From positions 1-64,000 of the forward strand of contig NZ_JACHEG010000007.1 of assembly GCF_014201355.1 (NCBI RefSeq): a stretch of DNA of 64,000 bases. The letters run 5' to 3'. The position numbers and the translations under genes are program-made. Position 1 is the stretch's first letter. Every line of letters starts with the position of its first letter. The notes under the pieces were generated by a model. The model was not told where the DNA came from. It did not search any database and saw nothing but the letters and a program-made list of their open reading frames with translations. Positions 41,103 through 49,596 of the stretch are shown piece after piece. The stretch is from Aliirhizobium wenxiniae (GTDB lineage Bacteria; Pseudomonadota; Alphaproteobacteria; Rhizobiales; Rhizobiaceae).

Positions 41103-42176
41103 TCAATCAACAGCATTCCCGCCGCCGCCCCGCTCCTTTTCAAAAAGCGACCATGCCGCAATGAAGAGCGCTGCAATCAGCGGGCCAATGACAAAACCGT
41201 TGACGCCGAAAAGAGAAATCCCGCCAACGGTCGAGATCAGCACGACATAGTCAGGAAGCTTCGTTTCCTTGCCGACCAGCGGTGGCCGGAGAATATTGTC
41301 GATGAGGCCGATCACGAACACACCGACTGCAACGATGACAGCAGCCTTCAAAACCTCACCCGTGACGGCAAGATAGATCGCCGTCGGCACCCAGACGAGG
41401 GCAGCGCCCACCGCGGGCACCAGTGACAAGATGACCATCAGGACGCCCCAGAGAAGTGCCGGCTGCACGCCCAGCAACCAAAAGGTAACGCCTCCGATGA
41501 CGCCTTGAATGATGGCGATGATGATATTGCCGCGAACCGTCGCTCGCACGACCGAGGCAAATTTTGCCATGAACTGAGTCGTGTGCTCATCGCTCAGAGG
41601 CGCCGCGCTTCGGATTGCGGCCGCCAGCGAGCGTCCATCACGAAAAAGGAAGAAAAGCAGATAGAGCATCAGACCAAAGGCAATGAAAAACTCTGCAGTG
41701 CTCTGGCCAAAATTCAATGCGCGCCCCGCAAAGAAGCTTCCGCCTTGCATCAGCGACGACGAAAAGCGATCGCGCAGGGCGGCGAAGCCGCCGGTCTCTA
41801 TGGTCTGCAGCCAGTCCTGCATGAAGGCGGGAAGAGCCGTTACTACCTCGTTGAGCATCCGGTTAAGATCGATCTGTCCGCTCGAGATTCTCTGATAGAG
41901 ACCGGTCCCCTCCTGAATGAGCGAAGCCAGGATGGCCATACCCGGCAGGATCACGAGGCAGAGGCAAATCAGCACGGAGAGAACGGCAGCACTATTACGC
42001 CGCCCGCCAAGCGCTTCTTCCAGCTTGGCATAGAGCGGGAAGAAGATGATGGCGAAGACTACCGCCCAGAAAACCGCTGAATAAAACGGGATGAGGATTG
42101 CGATGAATGCCAGCGTCACGAACACAAGCAGAATATAAAAACTGACACGCTGAACCACGAATATCCCATCCTGCAT
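41103..42176 (-). CDS. AI-2E family transporter (PerM/YhhT type)
   Basis: Inner-membrane protein of 357 residues in the AI-2E/UPF0118 family. There are two helices at the N-terminus (ILLVFVTLAFIAILIPF, AVFWAVVFAIIFFPLYA), a long soluble insert at about 85-155, and about five more helices. The family signature region reads IQGVIGGVTFWLLGVQ and LIDNILRPPLVGKETKLPD. Members export autoinducer-2 or small ions, or act in sodium/proton exchange; the substrate cannot be read from sequence. The ribosome binding site is weak. It is read after a terminator that closes the aldehyde dehydrogenase unit, so it is likely transcribed separately. Confidence 0.9.
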   Translation of the reverse strand: MQDGIFVVQRVSFYILLVFVTLAFIAILIPFYSAVFWAVVFAIIFFPLYAKLEEALGGRRNSAAVLSVLICLCLVILPGMAILASLIQEGTGLYQRISSGQIDLNRMLNEVVTALPAFMQDWLQTIETGGFAALRDRFSSSLMQGGSFFAGRALNFGQSTAEFFIAFGLMLYLLFFLFRDGRSLAAAIRSAAPLSDEHTTQFMAKFASVVRATVRGNIIIAIIQGVIGGVTFWLLGVQPALLWGVLMVILSLVPAVGAALVWVPTAIYLAVTGEVLKAAVIVAVGVFVIGLIDNILRPPLVGKETKLPDYVVLISTVGGISLFGVNGFVIGPLIAALFIAAWSLFEKERGGGGNAVD

Positions 42177-42218
42177 CTGAACGTTCTTTCGCAGACAGAG
42201 ATAACGCGCAAAAACGTT

Positions 42219-42246
42219 CCGTCTACAGAGCTTACTCTGCAGACGG
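42219..42246 (-). terminator. Intrinsic terminator after the aldehyde dehydrogenase gene
   Basis: Twelve bases at 42219-42230 pair with 42235-42246 (one G-U pair) around a CTTA loop. On the minus strand GTTTTTG follows. It closes the uronate/aldehyde dehydrogenase unit before the AI-2E gene. Confidence 0.8.
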
Positions 42247-42297
42247 ATCGCTCACAGGTCTTTTACATTTCTACAGCCGCAACGATTGCGGCCATCA

Positions 42298-43731
42298 TCA
42301 GGCCTGAGTGTAAGCCGTCTTTACAACGGTGAAGAATTCGGCGGCATATTTGCCCTGCTCGCGCGGGCCAAAAGACGAGGCCTTGCGCCCACCGAAAGGC
42401 ACATGGAAATCGACACCCGCCGTTGGCAGGTTGACCATCACCATGCCGGCTTCCGAGTTGCGCTTGAAATGCGTCGCGTATTTCAGGCTTGTTGTCGCAA
42501 TACCCGCCGAGAGGCCGAAAGGCGTATCGTTGGCCATGGCCAGCGCCTCGTCATAATCCTTGACGCGAATGAGGCTGACGACCGGGCCGAAAATTTCCTC
42601 GCGGCTGATGCGCATCTGGTTGGTCGCTTCGGTAAACAGCGTCGGCTGCAGGAAGAAGCCGGGTGTGTCACGCTCCAGGCGCTCACCGCCAAACGCGAGC
42701 TTGGCACCTTCCTTGACGCCGATCTCAATATAGTCGGTGTCCTGCTTCAACTGGCGCCCGTCGACGACCGGGCCGACATGGGTCTCGGGCCTCAGCGCAT
42801 GCCCTACCTGAATGCTCTTCATCCGTTCGGTCAGCGCGTCGACGAACTTGTCATGGATGCCTTCGGTGACGATCAGGCGCGAAGATGCCGTGCAGCGCTG
42901 GCCGGTAGAGAAGAAGCCGGAGTTGGCAGCAGCCTCCACAGCGACGCCCAGATCGGCGTCGTCGAGAACGATCATCGGGTTCTTGCCGCCCATTTCCAGC
43001 TGGAACTTTCGATTATGCTCGATCGAGGCCGCAGCAACACGTTTGCCCGTGCCCGTCGAACCGGTGAAGGTAATGCCGGCAATATCCGGGCTGTCGAGCA
43101 TCGTCTGGCCGACGACCGAACCTGGTCCCATCACCAGATTGAGTACGCCCTTGGGAAGGCCTGCGCGGTGCAGGATATCGACGATCGCCCAGGAGCAGCC
43201 GGGCACGAGTTCCGCTGGCTTGAAGACCACCGTGTTGCCGTAGCAGAGCGCCGGCGCGATCTTCCAAGCCGGAATGGCGATCGGAAAATTCCAAGGGGTG
43301 ATGATACCTATGACGCCGAGAGGTTCGCGCGTGATCTCGACACCGATACCGGGCCTTGCCGATGGCAGGACTTCGCCCGCCAACCTCAGCGTCTCGCCGG
43401 CAAAGAAATCGAAGATTTGTGCTGCACGCGTGACTTCGCCGATCCCCTCGGGCAGCGTCTTGCCTTCCTCGCGGGAGAGAAGCGTGCCGAGTTCCTGCTT
43501 GCGCGCCAGGATTTCGTCAGCGGTCTTTTTCAGGATCGCGTGGCGTTCGAGAATTCCGGACCGGGACCATGCCGGAAAAGCAGCCTTTGCTGCGGCAATC
43601 GCCTGGCTCACGTCATCGGCCGTTGCCTGCGCGTAAAGCCCGACAATGTCATTGGTATCGGATGGATTGACGTTTTCCGAGCCGGTGCTGCCGACCCATT
43701 CGCCGGCGATGAGATTTTGATGGATCGTCAT
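42298..43731 (-). CDS. Alpha-ketoglutaric semialdehyde dehydrogenase
   Basis: NAD(P)-dependent aldehyde dehydrogenase of 477 residues. The catalytic Cys is in FFSTGQRCTASS near residue 282, the general base Glu in LEMGGKNPM near 248, and cofactor elements in ITPWNFPIAIPAWKIAPAL and FTGSTGTGKR. It most resembles the group that oxidises 2,5-dioxovalerate to 2-oxoglutarate at the end of oxidative hexuronate and pentose pathways. The adjacent uronate dehydrogenase supports this. GGAAGGAAAAAGC precedes the ATG. Related aldehydes such as succinate semialdehyde remain possible. Confidence 0.88.
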   Translation of the reverse strand: MTIHQNLIAGEWVGSTGSENVNPSDTNDIVGLYAQATADDVSQAIAAAKAAFPAWSRSGILERHAILKKTADEILARKQELGTLLSREEGKTLPEGIGEVTRAAQIFDFFAGETLRLAGEVLPSARPGIGVEITREPLGVIGIITPWNFPIAIPAWKIAPALCYGNTVVFKPAELVPGCSWAIVDILHRAGLPKGVLNLVMGPGSVVGQTMLDSPDIAGITFTGSTGTGKRVAAASIEHNRKFQLEMGGKNPMIVLDDADLGVAVEAAANSGFFSTGQRCTASSRLIVTEGIHDKFVDALTERMKSIQVGHALRPETHVGPVVDGRQLKQDTDYIEIGVKEGAKLAFGGERLERDTPGFFLQPTLFTEATNQMRISREEIFGPVVSLIRVKDYDEALAMANDTPFGLSAGIATTSLKYATHFKRNSEAGMVMVNLPTAGVDFHVPFGGRKASSFGPREQGKYAAEFFTVVKTAYTQA

Positions 43732-43810
43732 GCTTTTTCCTTCCCAAGCGGCTTTTCAATCCAGCGGATATGGCCGCGACATATGAATGGAGGGCATCTT
43801 TGATGCGATG

Positions 43811-44614
43811 TTATAAGTTGTCGTCGGGATGACCAGAGCCGGCGAATGCCCCGCCCTGGTAGATCACCATGGGATCGTTCGGATCCTGCTCGCCGGTTGC
43901 AGCCTCGACTTCGGCGCGCCATTTTTCCGAACTGTCCTGCGGCTGCCAGCCGAGAAAATCAGCGTTGCTATTGTCCCACCACGTGGGCTGGTTCGCAGAT
44001 GCGCCATAAACGATCGTGTGCGCGAGTTTCGGGGCAAGGAAGGCCCGCTCACACAAGGAAACGAAATCGCGATAACTCAGCCAGCTTGCCAACATGCGCG
44101 GATTGAGCGGTCTGTCGAAGCAGGAGCCGATGCGAAGCGAAAGCGTCTCCTGCCCGAACTTGTCGTAATACATGCTCGCGACAGCCTCGCCGAAAACCTT
44201 GGATACGCCATAGAGTGAATCGGGACGCGGATAGACCGTATTGTCTATCTTTTCATCCTGCCGGTAGTAGCCGACGACATGGTTGGAACTGGCAAATACG
44301 ATGCGGGGTTTGCCCTGATGCCGAGCGGCCTCATAGAGATTGTAGAGACCGATAATATTGCCCTGAAGAATAATATCGAAGGACCGTTCGACAGATACTC
44401 CGCCGAGATGGATCACGCCGTCCACGCCTTCAAGAAGTCGCAAAACCCCTTGGGCATCGGCGAGATTACATCTGACGAATGTTTCCTTCGGTCCGAGGTC
44501 AAAGACGTCACCAAGGTCTGATAATACGACCTTTTCCGCCAACTGCGACAGCAACGGGCGGATGTTCTGACCGACACCACCCGCGGCGCCCGTCAGCAAC
44601 AATTTCTTCAGCAT
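43811..44614 (-). CDS. udh: Uronate dehydrogenase
   Basis: NAD-dependent short-chain dehydrogenase/epimerase-fold enzyme of 267 residues that oxidises galacturonate or glucuronate to the aldarolactone. The Rossmann motif is LLTGAAGGVGQNIRP. IHLGGVSVERSFDIILQGN and GLYNLYEAAR are highly characteristic, as is the YGVSK catalytic motif in SLYGVSKVFGEAVA near residue 135 and the WWDNS segment near 215. This is the Agrobacterium-type Udh of the oxidative uronate pathway. The ATG follows GGGGAGGATAT. With the KGSA dehydrogenase it gives the first and last steps of that pathway; the dehydratase steps are not in the window. Confidence 0.9.
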   Translation of the reverse strand: MLKKLLLTGAAGGVGQNIRPLLSQLAEKVVLSDLGDVFDLGPKETFVRCNLADAQGVLRLLEGVDGVIHLGGVSVERSFDIILQGNIIGLYNLYEAARHQGKPRIVFASSNHVVGYYRQDEKIDNTVYPRPDSLYGVSKVFGEAVASMYYDKFGQETLSLRIGSCFDRPLNPRMLASWLSYRDFVSLCERAFLAPKLAHTIVYGASANQPTWWDNSNADFLGWQPQDSSEKWRAEVEAATGEQDPNDPMVIYQGGAFAGSGHPDDNL

Positions 44615-44657
44615 ATATCCTCCCCAGGACAGGCATCACCGACACTTTATCGGCGTT

Positions 44658-44726
44658 GTCATACATGACGGCCAAATAGATACTACAAGTGGGAGGGATG
44701 GCGTCAACAAGTTTATCATTGACGCC
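44658..44726. promoter_or_regulatory. Inverted repeats upstream of udh
   Basis: GTCAT-AC-ATGAC (44658-44669) and GGCGTCAA...TTGACGCC (44700-44707 with 44719-44726) lie in the 143 bases between the ureidoglycine aminohydrolase and udh genes. The second could be a weak terminator of the former or an operator; the first resembles GntR-type sites. The two cannot be told apart from sequence alone. Confidence 0.35.
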
Positions 44727-44757
44727 TTAAATTCATGCGGAAAGCAGGGCTTGCCGC

Positions 44758-45579
44758 CTACCAGAGATCGGCGTGGCGGTTGACGTCCTTGTAGAGGAGG
44801 TACCGGAAACGGCCGGGACCACCGGCGTAACAAGCCTGCGGGCAGAATGATCTGAGCCACATGTAATCCCCGGCTTCGACCTCAACCCAATCCTGATTGA
44901 GACGATAGACGGCCTTGCCTTCGAGCACATAGAGGCCGTGCTCCATGATATGGGTTTCCATGAACGGGATGGCCGCGCCCGGCTCGAATGTAACGATGTT
45001 CAGGTGCATGTCGTACCGAACATCCGACGGATCGATGAAACGCGTCGTCGCCCAGCGGCCCTCGGTATCCGGCATCGGATCCATGACGCATTCGTCCTCA
45101 TGCGTGAATATCGCCGGCGGTGCCTCCAGACCTTCCACGACCTTGAATGCCTTGCGCACCCAATGAAAGCGGCAGGGCTTGTCGCCTTCACCACGCAGGG
45201 TCCATTTCGAACCAGCAGGAAGATAGGCGAATGATCCCTCGCGCAGATGATGCGAGGCTCCCTCGAATTCGATCGTCAGATCGCCTGTCACCACGAATAT
45301 GGCTGCCGAGGCCCGGATATCCGGCTCCGGGCGCAGGCTACCACCACCCGGCAAAACCTCGACGATATATTGCGAGAATGTTTCGGCGAAACCGGAGAGC
45401 GGACGGCTGATGATCCATGCCCGCGTCTTTTCCCAATGCGGCAGAACGCTGGTGACGATGTCGCTCATCACCGTCCTGGGAATGACCGCGTACGCGGTGG
45501 TGAAAACGGCCTTGCTGGAGAGGAGTTGCGTCTGAGGCGGCAGTCCGCCCACCGCACTGAAATACTTGCTGTCAGTCAT
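44758..45579 (-). CDS. allE: (S)-ureidoglycine aminohydrolase
   Basis: Bicupin metalloenzyme of 273 residues that turns S-ureidoglycine into S-ureidoglycolate and ammonia in purine ring catabolism. The N-terminal part has TQLLSSKAVFTTAYAVIPR and TSVLPHWEKTRAWIISRP. The second cupin holds the Mn-binding residues in EPGAAIPFMETHIMEHGLYV near residue 205 and YMWLRSFCPQACYAGGPG near the end. AGGGAACAGAC precedes the ATG. No allantoinase or allantoicase gene is adjacent. The M20 hydrolase at 31024-32271 is the only other ureide-type enzyme in the window and is 12 kb away. Confidence 0.9.
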   Translation of the reverse strand: MTDSKYFSAVGGLPPQTQLLSSKAVFTTAYAVIPRTVMSDIVTSVLPHWEKTRAWIISRPLSGFAETFSQYIVEVLPGGGSLRPEPDIRASAAIFVVTGDLTIEFEGASHHLREGSFAYLPAGSKWTLRGEGDKPCRFHWVRKAFKVVEGLEAPPAIFTHEDECVMDPMPDTEGRWATTRFIDPSDVRYDMHLNIVTFEPGAAIPFMETHIMEHGLYVLEGKAVYRLNQDWVEVEAGDYMWLRSFCPQACYAGGPGRFRYLLYKDVNRHADLW

Positions 45580-45692
45580 GTCTGTTCCCTGATTATGCTG
45601 ACTAAGGTTTAAGCGCGCCTCCCCGATTCATCAATCGGCAAACCACTGCCCCTTCGCACTTGCTAAGAGGTTGCCGCACCCGAAACAGCATC

Positions 45693-48095
45693 TCAGGCGG
45701 GCTGAACAAGATTGGCCATAAGCCGGAAGGCGCCTGGAACGAGGCGATCCATCTGGTGATGCAAGGTTAGACTGACATGCGTATGCCTGCCCTTGCCAAT
45801 CTCGGCGGAAAGCAGCGCGCCTTTCAGTGGTTGCTCATTGACATCATGCATAGAGAGAAGCGGCACATAACACTCGTCCCAGCTCGACGCAAAATAGAGA
45901 CCGCGCTCCTTGTTCCATCCCTCCCAATCTCCAGGGTGGATGGCATTCGGGCCGGAGAGCAGCACATGGTCAGGCGAAAGCACCGTAACTTCGGCGCGGG
46001 GGTCGGTAACCCGCCAACGGACGGAAGGAGATCCGATCTGCAGAGGAAGAACCGGTGTCTCATCAGGATGCCAGCCGTCAGAGGGACGATGGTACAGCGT
46101 AACCAGGTGCCCACCGTTTTCCACGAACTGATGCAGCCGCTGCGTTATCGCTGCCAGATCCTCGCGAAGGCCGAAGGCAAATATGCCGACGACGATTGTG
46201 GTGAATTGCGAAAGATCTCCCGCAAGACCAACGGCATCGAGGTCGATTACATCAAGCCCCATGCGGGCTAGCCAGAGACCAACCTTGTCGGCACCACCAC
46301 CGACATAGGCAATGCGGGCTCCTTCGGGAAGTTGCAAGTCCAACGCCAGGACGTTCAATACCGCAGGCCGGCGGAACTCGGCTCTGCCGATATGGGGATA
46401 ATAGATCGTTTCAGCTTCAAATGCCGGATGACTGCCTATGCGGGCTCTAATGTCGAACAAGCCCGGTTCAATTTTCCCTTGGGCCGCAGCAATCCAGTTA
46501 TCGCCATTTGCATTCATCGCCCAGCCAGCGGGCGCGTCAAAGGCTATCGTTGCCGGCGCGCCGGCGAGATCGGCCTTGATCGGCCATTCCCGGCATGCCG
46601 TTCCAACGGGGATGATCAGGGCATCGGGATGCAGCGCCAGCGTCTGTGCAGCATTGACGGCAAACGACTCCTCCAGATCGAACAGCCCGACAACGTTGCG
46701 GCCCTCGATTTCCGCTGAAACCTGAATACAGGCATGACCATTGCCGCCCAAGGCAGCCCATCCGGGCAAAAAATGGCTCGAGAGAGATGTATGTGTTTCC
46801 GCGGTCAGCAGAAACGTTGGCTCCTGGCCGAATGATGCCGGTTCGGCAGCAATGCCGGCAGGCAGCAAAGGCGAGATACGGATCTTGTATTCGCCGGCAT
46901 TTTCGCCCAGCTCGGCTGTCAGCACCGATCGTCCACCCGGAGCAATCGAGCGCGGATCGGCAGATGCGCGCTCAAATACGGAAGCCGCCTCCAAGATCGC
47001 CGCGTCTATCTCGATGATTTTGCGTTCAATGCGATGGCCGTGCAATCCCAGAAACGCGTCGGGAGCATTCGCGGCGACCCTTTCGAGGTGCCTCGCGGCA
47101 TGTGTCAACATGGAAACGATGGCTTCACGATGTGGGAAAGCCTCGATGGCCGCGGCTATTGCAGTGTCAGCGGAGATGAGCGCCGCCGCGACCTCGTCCG
47201 GCAGATCAGGAAACGCCGCAAGCTGCTCAAGGAAATTTGGCAGTCCATCGGAAATGAACCGCTCTTCGCTAGCGGCAATCGAAGTCAGCTTGAGGTGGAG
47301 CGGCCAGACTGATTTTGCCTGCATCGGCCAATCGCCCATGCCCTGCGATGCGTGAAAATAACGTGACCACTCGCCGATCCGGCCATATTCCGCACCGGTA
47401 GCCTTGTCGCGACTGCAAGCCTCCACAGTAATGGTTGCATCGGGTGGCGGCAGCGCATCGTCATATGTCCCGCCCCCGCCGGACCAGGCTGGCAGATAGT
47501 ATTTGGCAACCCTCCAAGGTTTTAGGCCTTCAGCGAGATGTTCGGGAAACGCAGTCGCATCTGCAGCAAGCACAATGGCGGCCTCGGCTGCGCGGGTCAT
47601 CGCCCTGTGGTGGCCGTGCTGTCCCGGTACGTCGAGAAAAGTCGGGATGACGATATCCGGCCTCTCTTTGCGATAATCTCGCACAAGGCGCTCGACGATA
47701 CGCGCCTCACCCCAACGGGCAAAGGTCGCATCCCCGTCCTTGGAAAACCCGAAATCGTGGATCGTATCGTCCGGACCATGCCCAAGCCAGGCGACATCCG
47801 CATCAATGATCCGGGCCGCCTCCTCCATCTCGCGCGAGCGCAGGACACCGAGAGCACCATGTCGCTCCGGTCCGAGTGCATTCTGCCCTCCCTCGCCACG
47901 CGTCGAGCAGGCAACGATCACCCGCATGCCATGTTCGAGCCGCAAAAAGGCGAGCAGGCCGTTCTGCTCATCGTCAGGATGGGCGCCGGTATTCATCACC
48001 GTGACAGTCGATTTCAACCGGGAAAGCTTGCGGTGGAGCCGGACCAGAGCGGGAGCGCCCATCTGTTTTTCGATACGTTCGCGCGCGCTCAGCAT
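45693..48095 (-). CDS. Large PIG-L family deacetylase
   Basis: Protein of about 800 residues. Residues about 30-210 form a PIG-L (LmbE-like) zinc deacetylase domain, with the metal motif NTGAHPDDEQNGLL near residue 38, RGEGGQNALG near 68, the HGPDD region near 108 and the PGQHGHHRAMTRA metal/active-site His cluster near 160. The middle third is likely beta-rich and unrecognised. The last 230 residues look like a class-I amidotransferase-like flavodoxin fold (ARIAYVGGGADKVGLWLARM; LHQFVENGGHLVTLYHRP) without an obvious Cys nucleophile. ATG 48095 is chosen because GAGGTGAT, a perfect match to the 16S tail, lies 7 bases before it; GTG 48107 is the alternative. No signal peptide is seen. It follows the ROK gene by 24 bases. 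Confidence 0.85.
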   Translation of the reverse strand: MLSARERIEKQMGAPALVRLHRKLSRLKSTVTVMNTGAHPDDEQNGLLAFLRLEHGMRVIVACSTRGEGGQNALGPERHGALGVLRSREMEEAARIIDADVAWLGHGPDDTIHDFGFSKDGDATFARWGEARIVERLVRDYRKERPDIVIPTFLDVPGQHGHHRAMTRAAEAAIVLAADATAFPEHLAEGLKPWRVAKYYLPAWSGGGGTYDDALPPPDATITVEACSRDKATGAEYGRIGEWSRYFHASQGMGDWPMQAKSVWPLHLKLTSIAASEERFISDGLPNFLEQLAAFPDLPDEVAAALISADTAIAAAIEAFPHREAIVSMLTHAARHLERVAANAPDAFLGLHGHRIERKIIEIDAAILEAASVFERASADPRSIAPGGRSVLTAELGENAGEYKIRISPLLPAGIAAEPASFGQEPTFLLTAETHTSLSSHFLPGWAALGGNGHACIQVSAEIEGRNVVGLFDLEESFAVNAAQTLALHPDALIIPVGTACREWPIKADLAGAPATIAFDAPAGWAMNANGDNWIAAAQGKIEPGLFDIRARIGSHPAFEAETIYYPHIGRAEFRRPAVLNVLALDLQLPEGARIAYVGGGADKVGLWLARMGLDVIDLDAVGLAGDLSQFTTIVVGIFAFGLREDLAAITQRLHQFVENGGHLVTLYHRPSDGWHPDETPVLPLQIGSPSVRWRVTDPRAEVTVLSPDHVLLSGPNAIHPGDWEGWNKERGLYFASSWDECYVPLLSMHDVNEQPLKGALLSAEIGKGRHTHVSLTLHHQMDRLVPGAFRLMANLVQPA

Positions 48096-48119
48096 TTTGG
48101 CTATCACCTCATTATGCGT

Positions 48120-49340
48120 TCAGGCTGAAATCGTATTTCCTGGTGAAATCTCGAGTTTCGGTGTGACGATGTCGAACAGGGGAATGGCTGCGGCGCCGAG
48201 AGCCGCGGTCAGTTGCCCGGTCTTTCCGCGGATAACGCGCGGCAGTTCGCGCTGCCTGCGGCTGGCGACGGATGTTGGAAGCGGCCCCATGCGAACCACG
48301 ATCTCGTCGATGATCGCATCCGGCAAAGCCCCCCCGAGAATGACGGTCTGCGGGTCGAGAATGTTTTCCAGCATGGCAACCATCGGACCGAAATAGGTGG
48401 CTGCATCCTCTATCCATGCCATGAGGGTCGGATGGCCTTCCGCGTGCAGTCGCTCAAGGTCGGAGAATTCGCTATCGGCGATCCCGACCGCAGCCAGCTG
48501 CTGCTTGAGCACATAGACCGAGGCATAGGCTTCGAGGCAACCACACTGGCCGCAGGACGGGCACAGCCGCCCTTTCGGCACAACGGTCACGTGACCGATT
48601 TCTCCGGCATTGCCAAAGGCGCCACGATAAGGCGCACCGTCCTGGATGATGCCAAGACCGAGGCCGACACCGAAATAGATCATGCAGAAATTGGAAATCG
48701 AGAGACCGGATCCGAACAGCCGTTCACCCACTGCCGCAGCCGTCGCATCATTCTCGACCACAACGGCATGGCCGCAAGCCTGGCTAAGCGCCTCAGCGGC
48801 ATCGACACCTGCCCAACCGGAAAGCGTGGTAGGCCCGACGGACGTCATGCCGTCGATCTCGAAGGGACCGGGCATAACCGCACCCACGCCAAGTAATTTG
48901 CTGCCAAGCGATCCTGCCAACCCAGAGAACTCTCGCGAGAAGGCAGATATGATGGAGCCAGGCGTCGTATCTTTGAGTGGCGTAATTCGCTGTCCGCGGA
49001 GCCGGCCGGCAAAATCGAGCGCGACCGTTACCATATGGTCTGCCGCGATCTCCACACCAATCGTAACACCACCCTCCGGGTTAACCGCGAACTGGATCGG
49101 CGGCTGACCTCGACCAGAACGCAGCCGGCCGGTCTCCATCAGAAGGCCCTCACCCATCAGCTCATCGACTATGTTGGCGACAGCCTGCGGCGTCAGTTGC
49201 GTAAGTTTGGCGATGTGAGCACGACCAAGCGAGCCGTGACGACGCACAATATCGAGCACCACCCGGCGATTGTGATCGCGGCTTCGCTCGGGATTTTTCC
49301 CGATGGCCACTGGATGAGCGCCGATCGTGTGAATCGTCAT
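48120..49340 (-). CDS. ROK-family transcriptional repressor (NagC/XylR type)
   Basis: Regulator of 406 residues. The winged helix-turn-helix covers about residues 15-75 (GRAHIAKLTQLTPQAVANIV). A ROK kinase-like sugar-binding domain follows, with VGVEIAADHMVTVAL, VENDATAAAVGERL, the phosphate loop YFGVGLGLGIIQDG, and NAGEIGHV with the zinc site CPSCGQCGCLEAYAS near residue 250. The start at 49340 (MTIHTIGAHPVA) is preferred over a GTG at 49391. NagC-type ROK repressors sense sugars such as GlcNAc-6-phosphate or xylose. It is divergent from the CUT1 importer it most probably controls and co-directional with the PIG-L deacetylase gene. Confidence 0.9.
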   Translation of the reverse strand: MTIHTIGAHPVAIGKNPERSRDHNRRVVLDIVRRHGSLGRAHIAKLTQLTPQAVANIVDELMGEGLLMETGRLRSGRGQPPIQFAVNPEGGVTIGVEIAADHMVTVALDFAGRLRGQRITPLKDTTPGSIISAFSREFSGLAGSLGSKLLGVGAVMPGPFEIDGMTSVGPTTLSGWAGVDAAEALSQACGHAVVVENDATAAAVGERLFGSGLSISNFCMIYFGVGLGLGIIQDGAPYRGAFGNAGEIGHVTVVPKGRLCPSCGQCGCLEAYASVYVLKQQLAAVGIADSEFSDLERLHAEGHPTLMAWIEDAATYFGPMVAMLENILDPQTVILGGALPDAIIDEIVVRMGPLPTSVASRRQRELPRVIRGKTGQLTAALGAAAIPLFDIVTPKLEISPGNTISA

Positions 49341-49396
49341 TTCTGCAACCTCTTCCGCTTTCAACCACAGGATCCCGACCGACGCCACCACAAATA

Positions 49397-49426
49397 CAAT
49401 AACTCAAGTAAATTATCTTATTGACA
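49397..49426. promoter_or_regulatory. AT-rich inverted repeat overlapping TTGACA, candidate ROK operator
   Basis: CAATAA (49397-49402) and TTATTG (49418-49423) form a 6-base inverted repeat with a 15-base spacer in an AT-rich patch of the 256-base divergent region. The right arm overlaps TTGACA (49421-49426), a possible -35 for the importer. ROK repressors bind AT-rich palindromes, so the site is plausible. Confidence 0.4.
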
Positions 49427-49596
49427 AACCCGGCCGCTCAGGGAAGCCTACGGTAGCCGGGAAAGTCCCCGCGATACCGGATGATCCGTTGGATCCATCC
49501 GCACGGATAACAACGCATCGGGCGTGACACGGCCGAATGCAGGGAACAATCGAACCCTTAAAGCCGGAAGAACCGGTGGGGTAAATGGAGGCTCAC

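Noticed and set aside
42286..43803. 505-codon open frame on the plus strand
   Set aside because: It is fully antisense to the aldehyde dehydrogenase, whose motifs are unambiguous; the length is a GC-content artefact.
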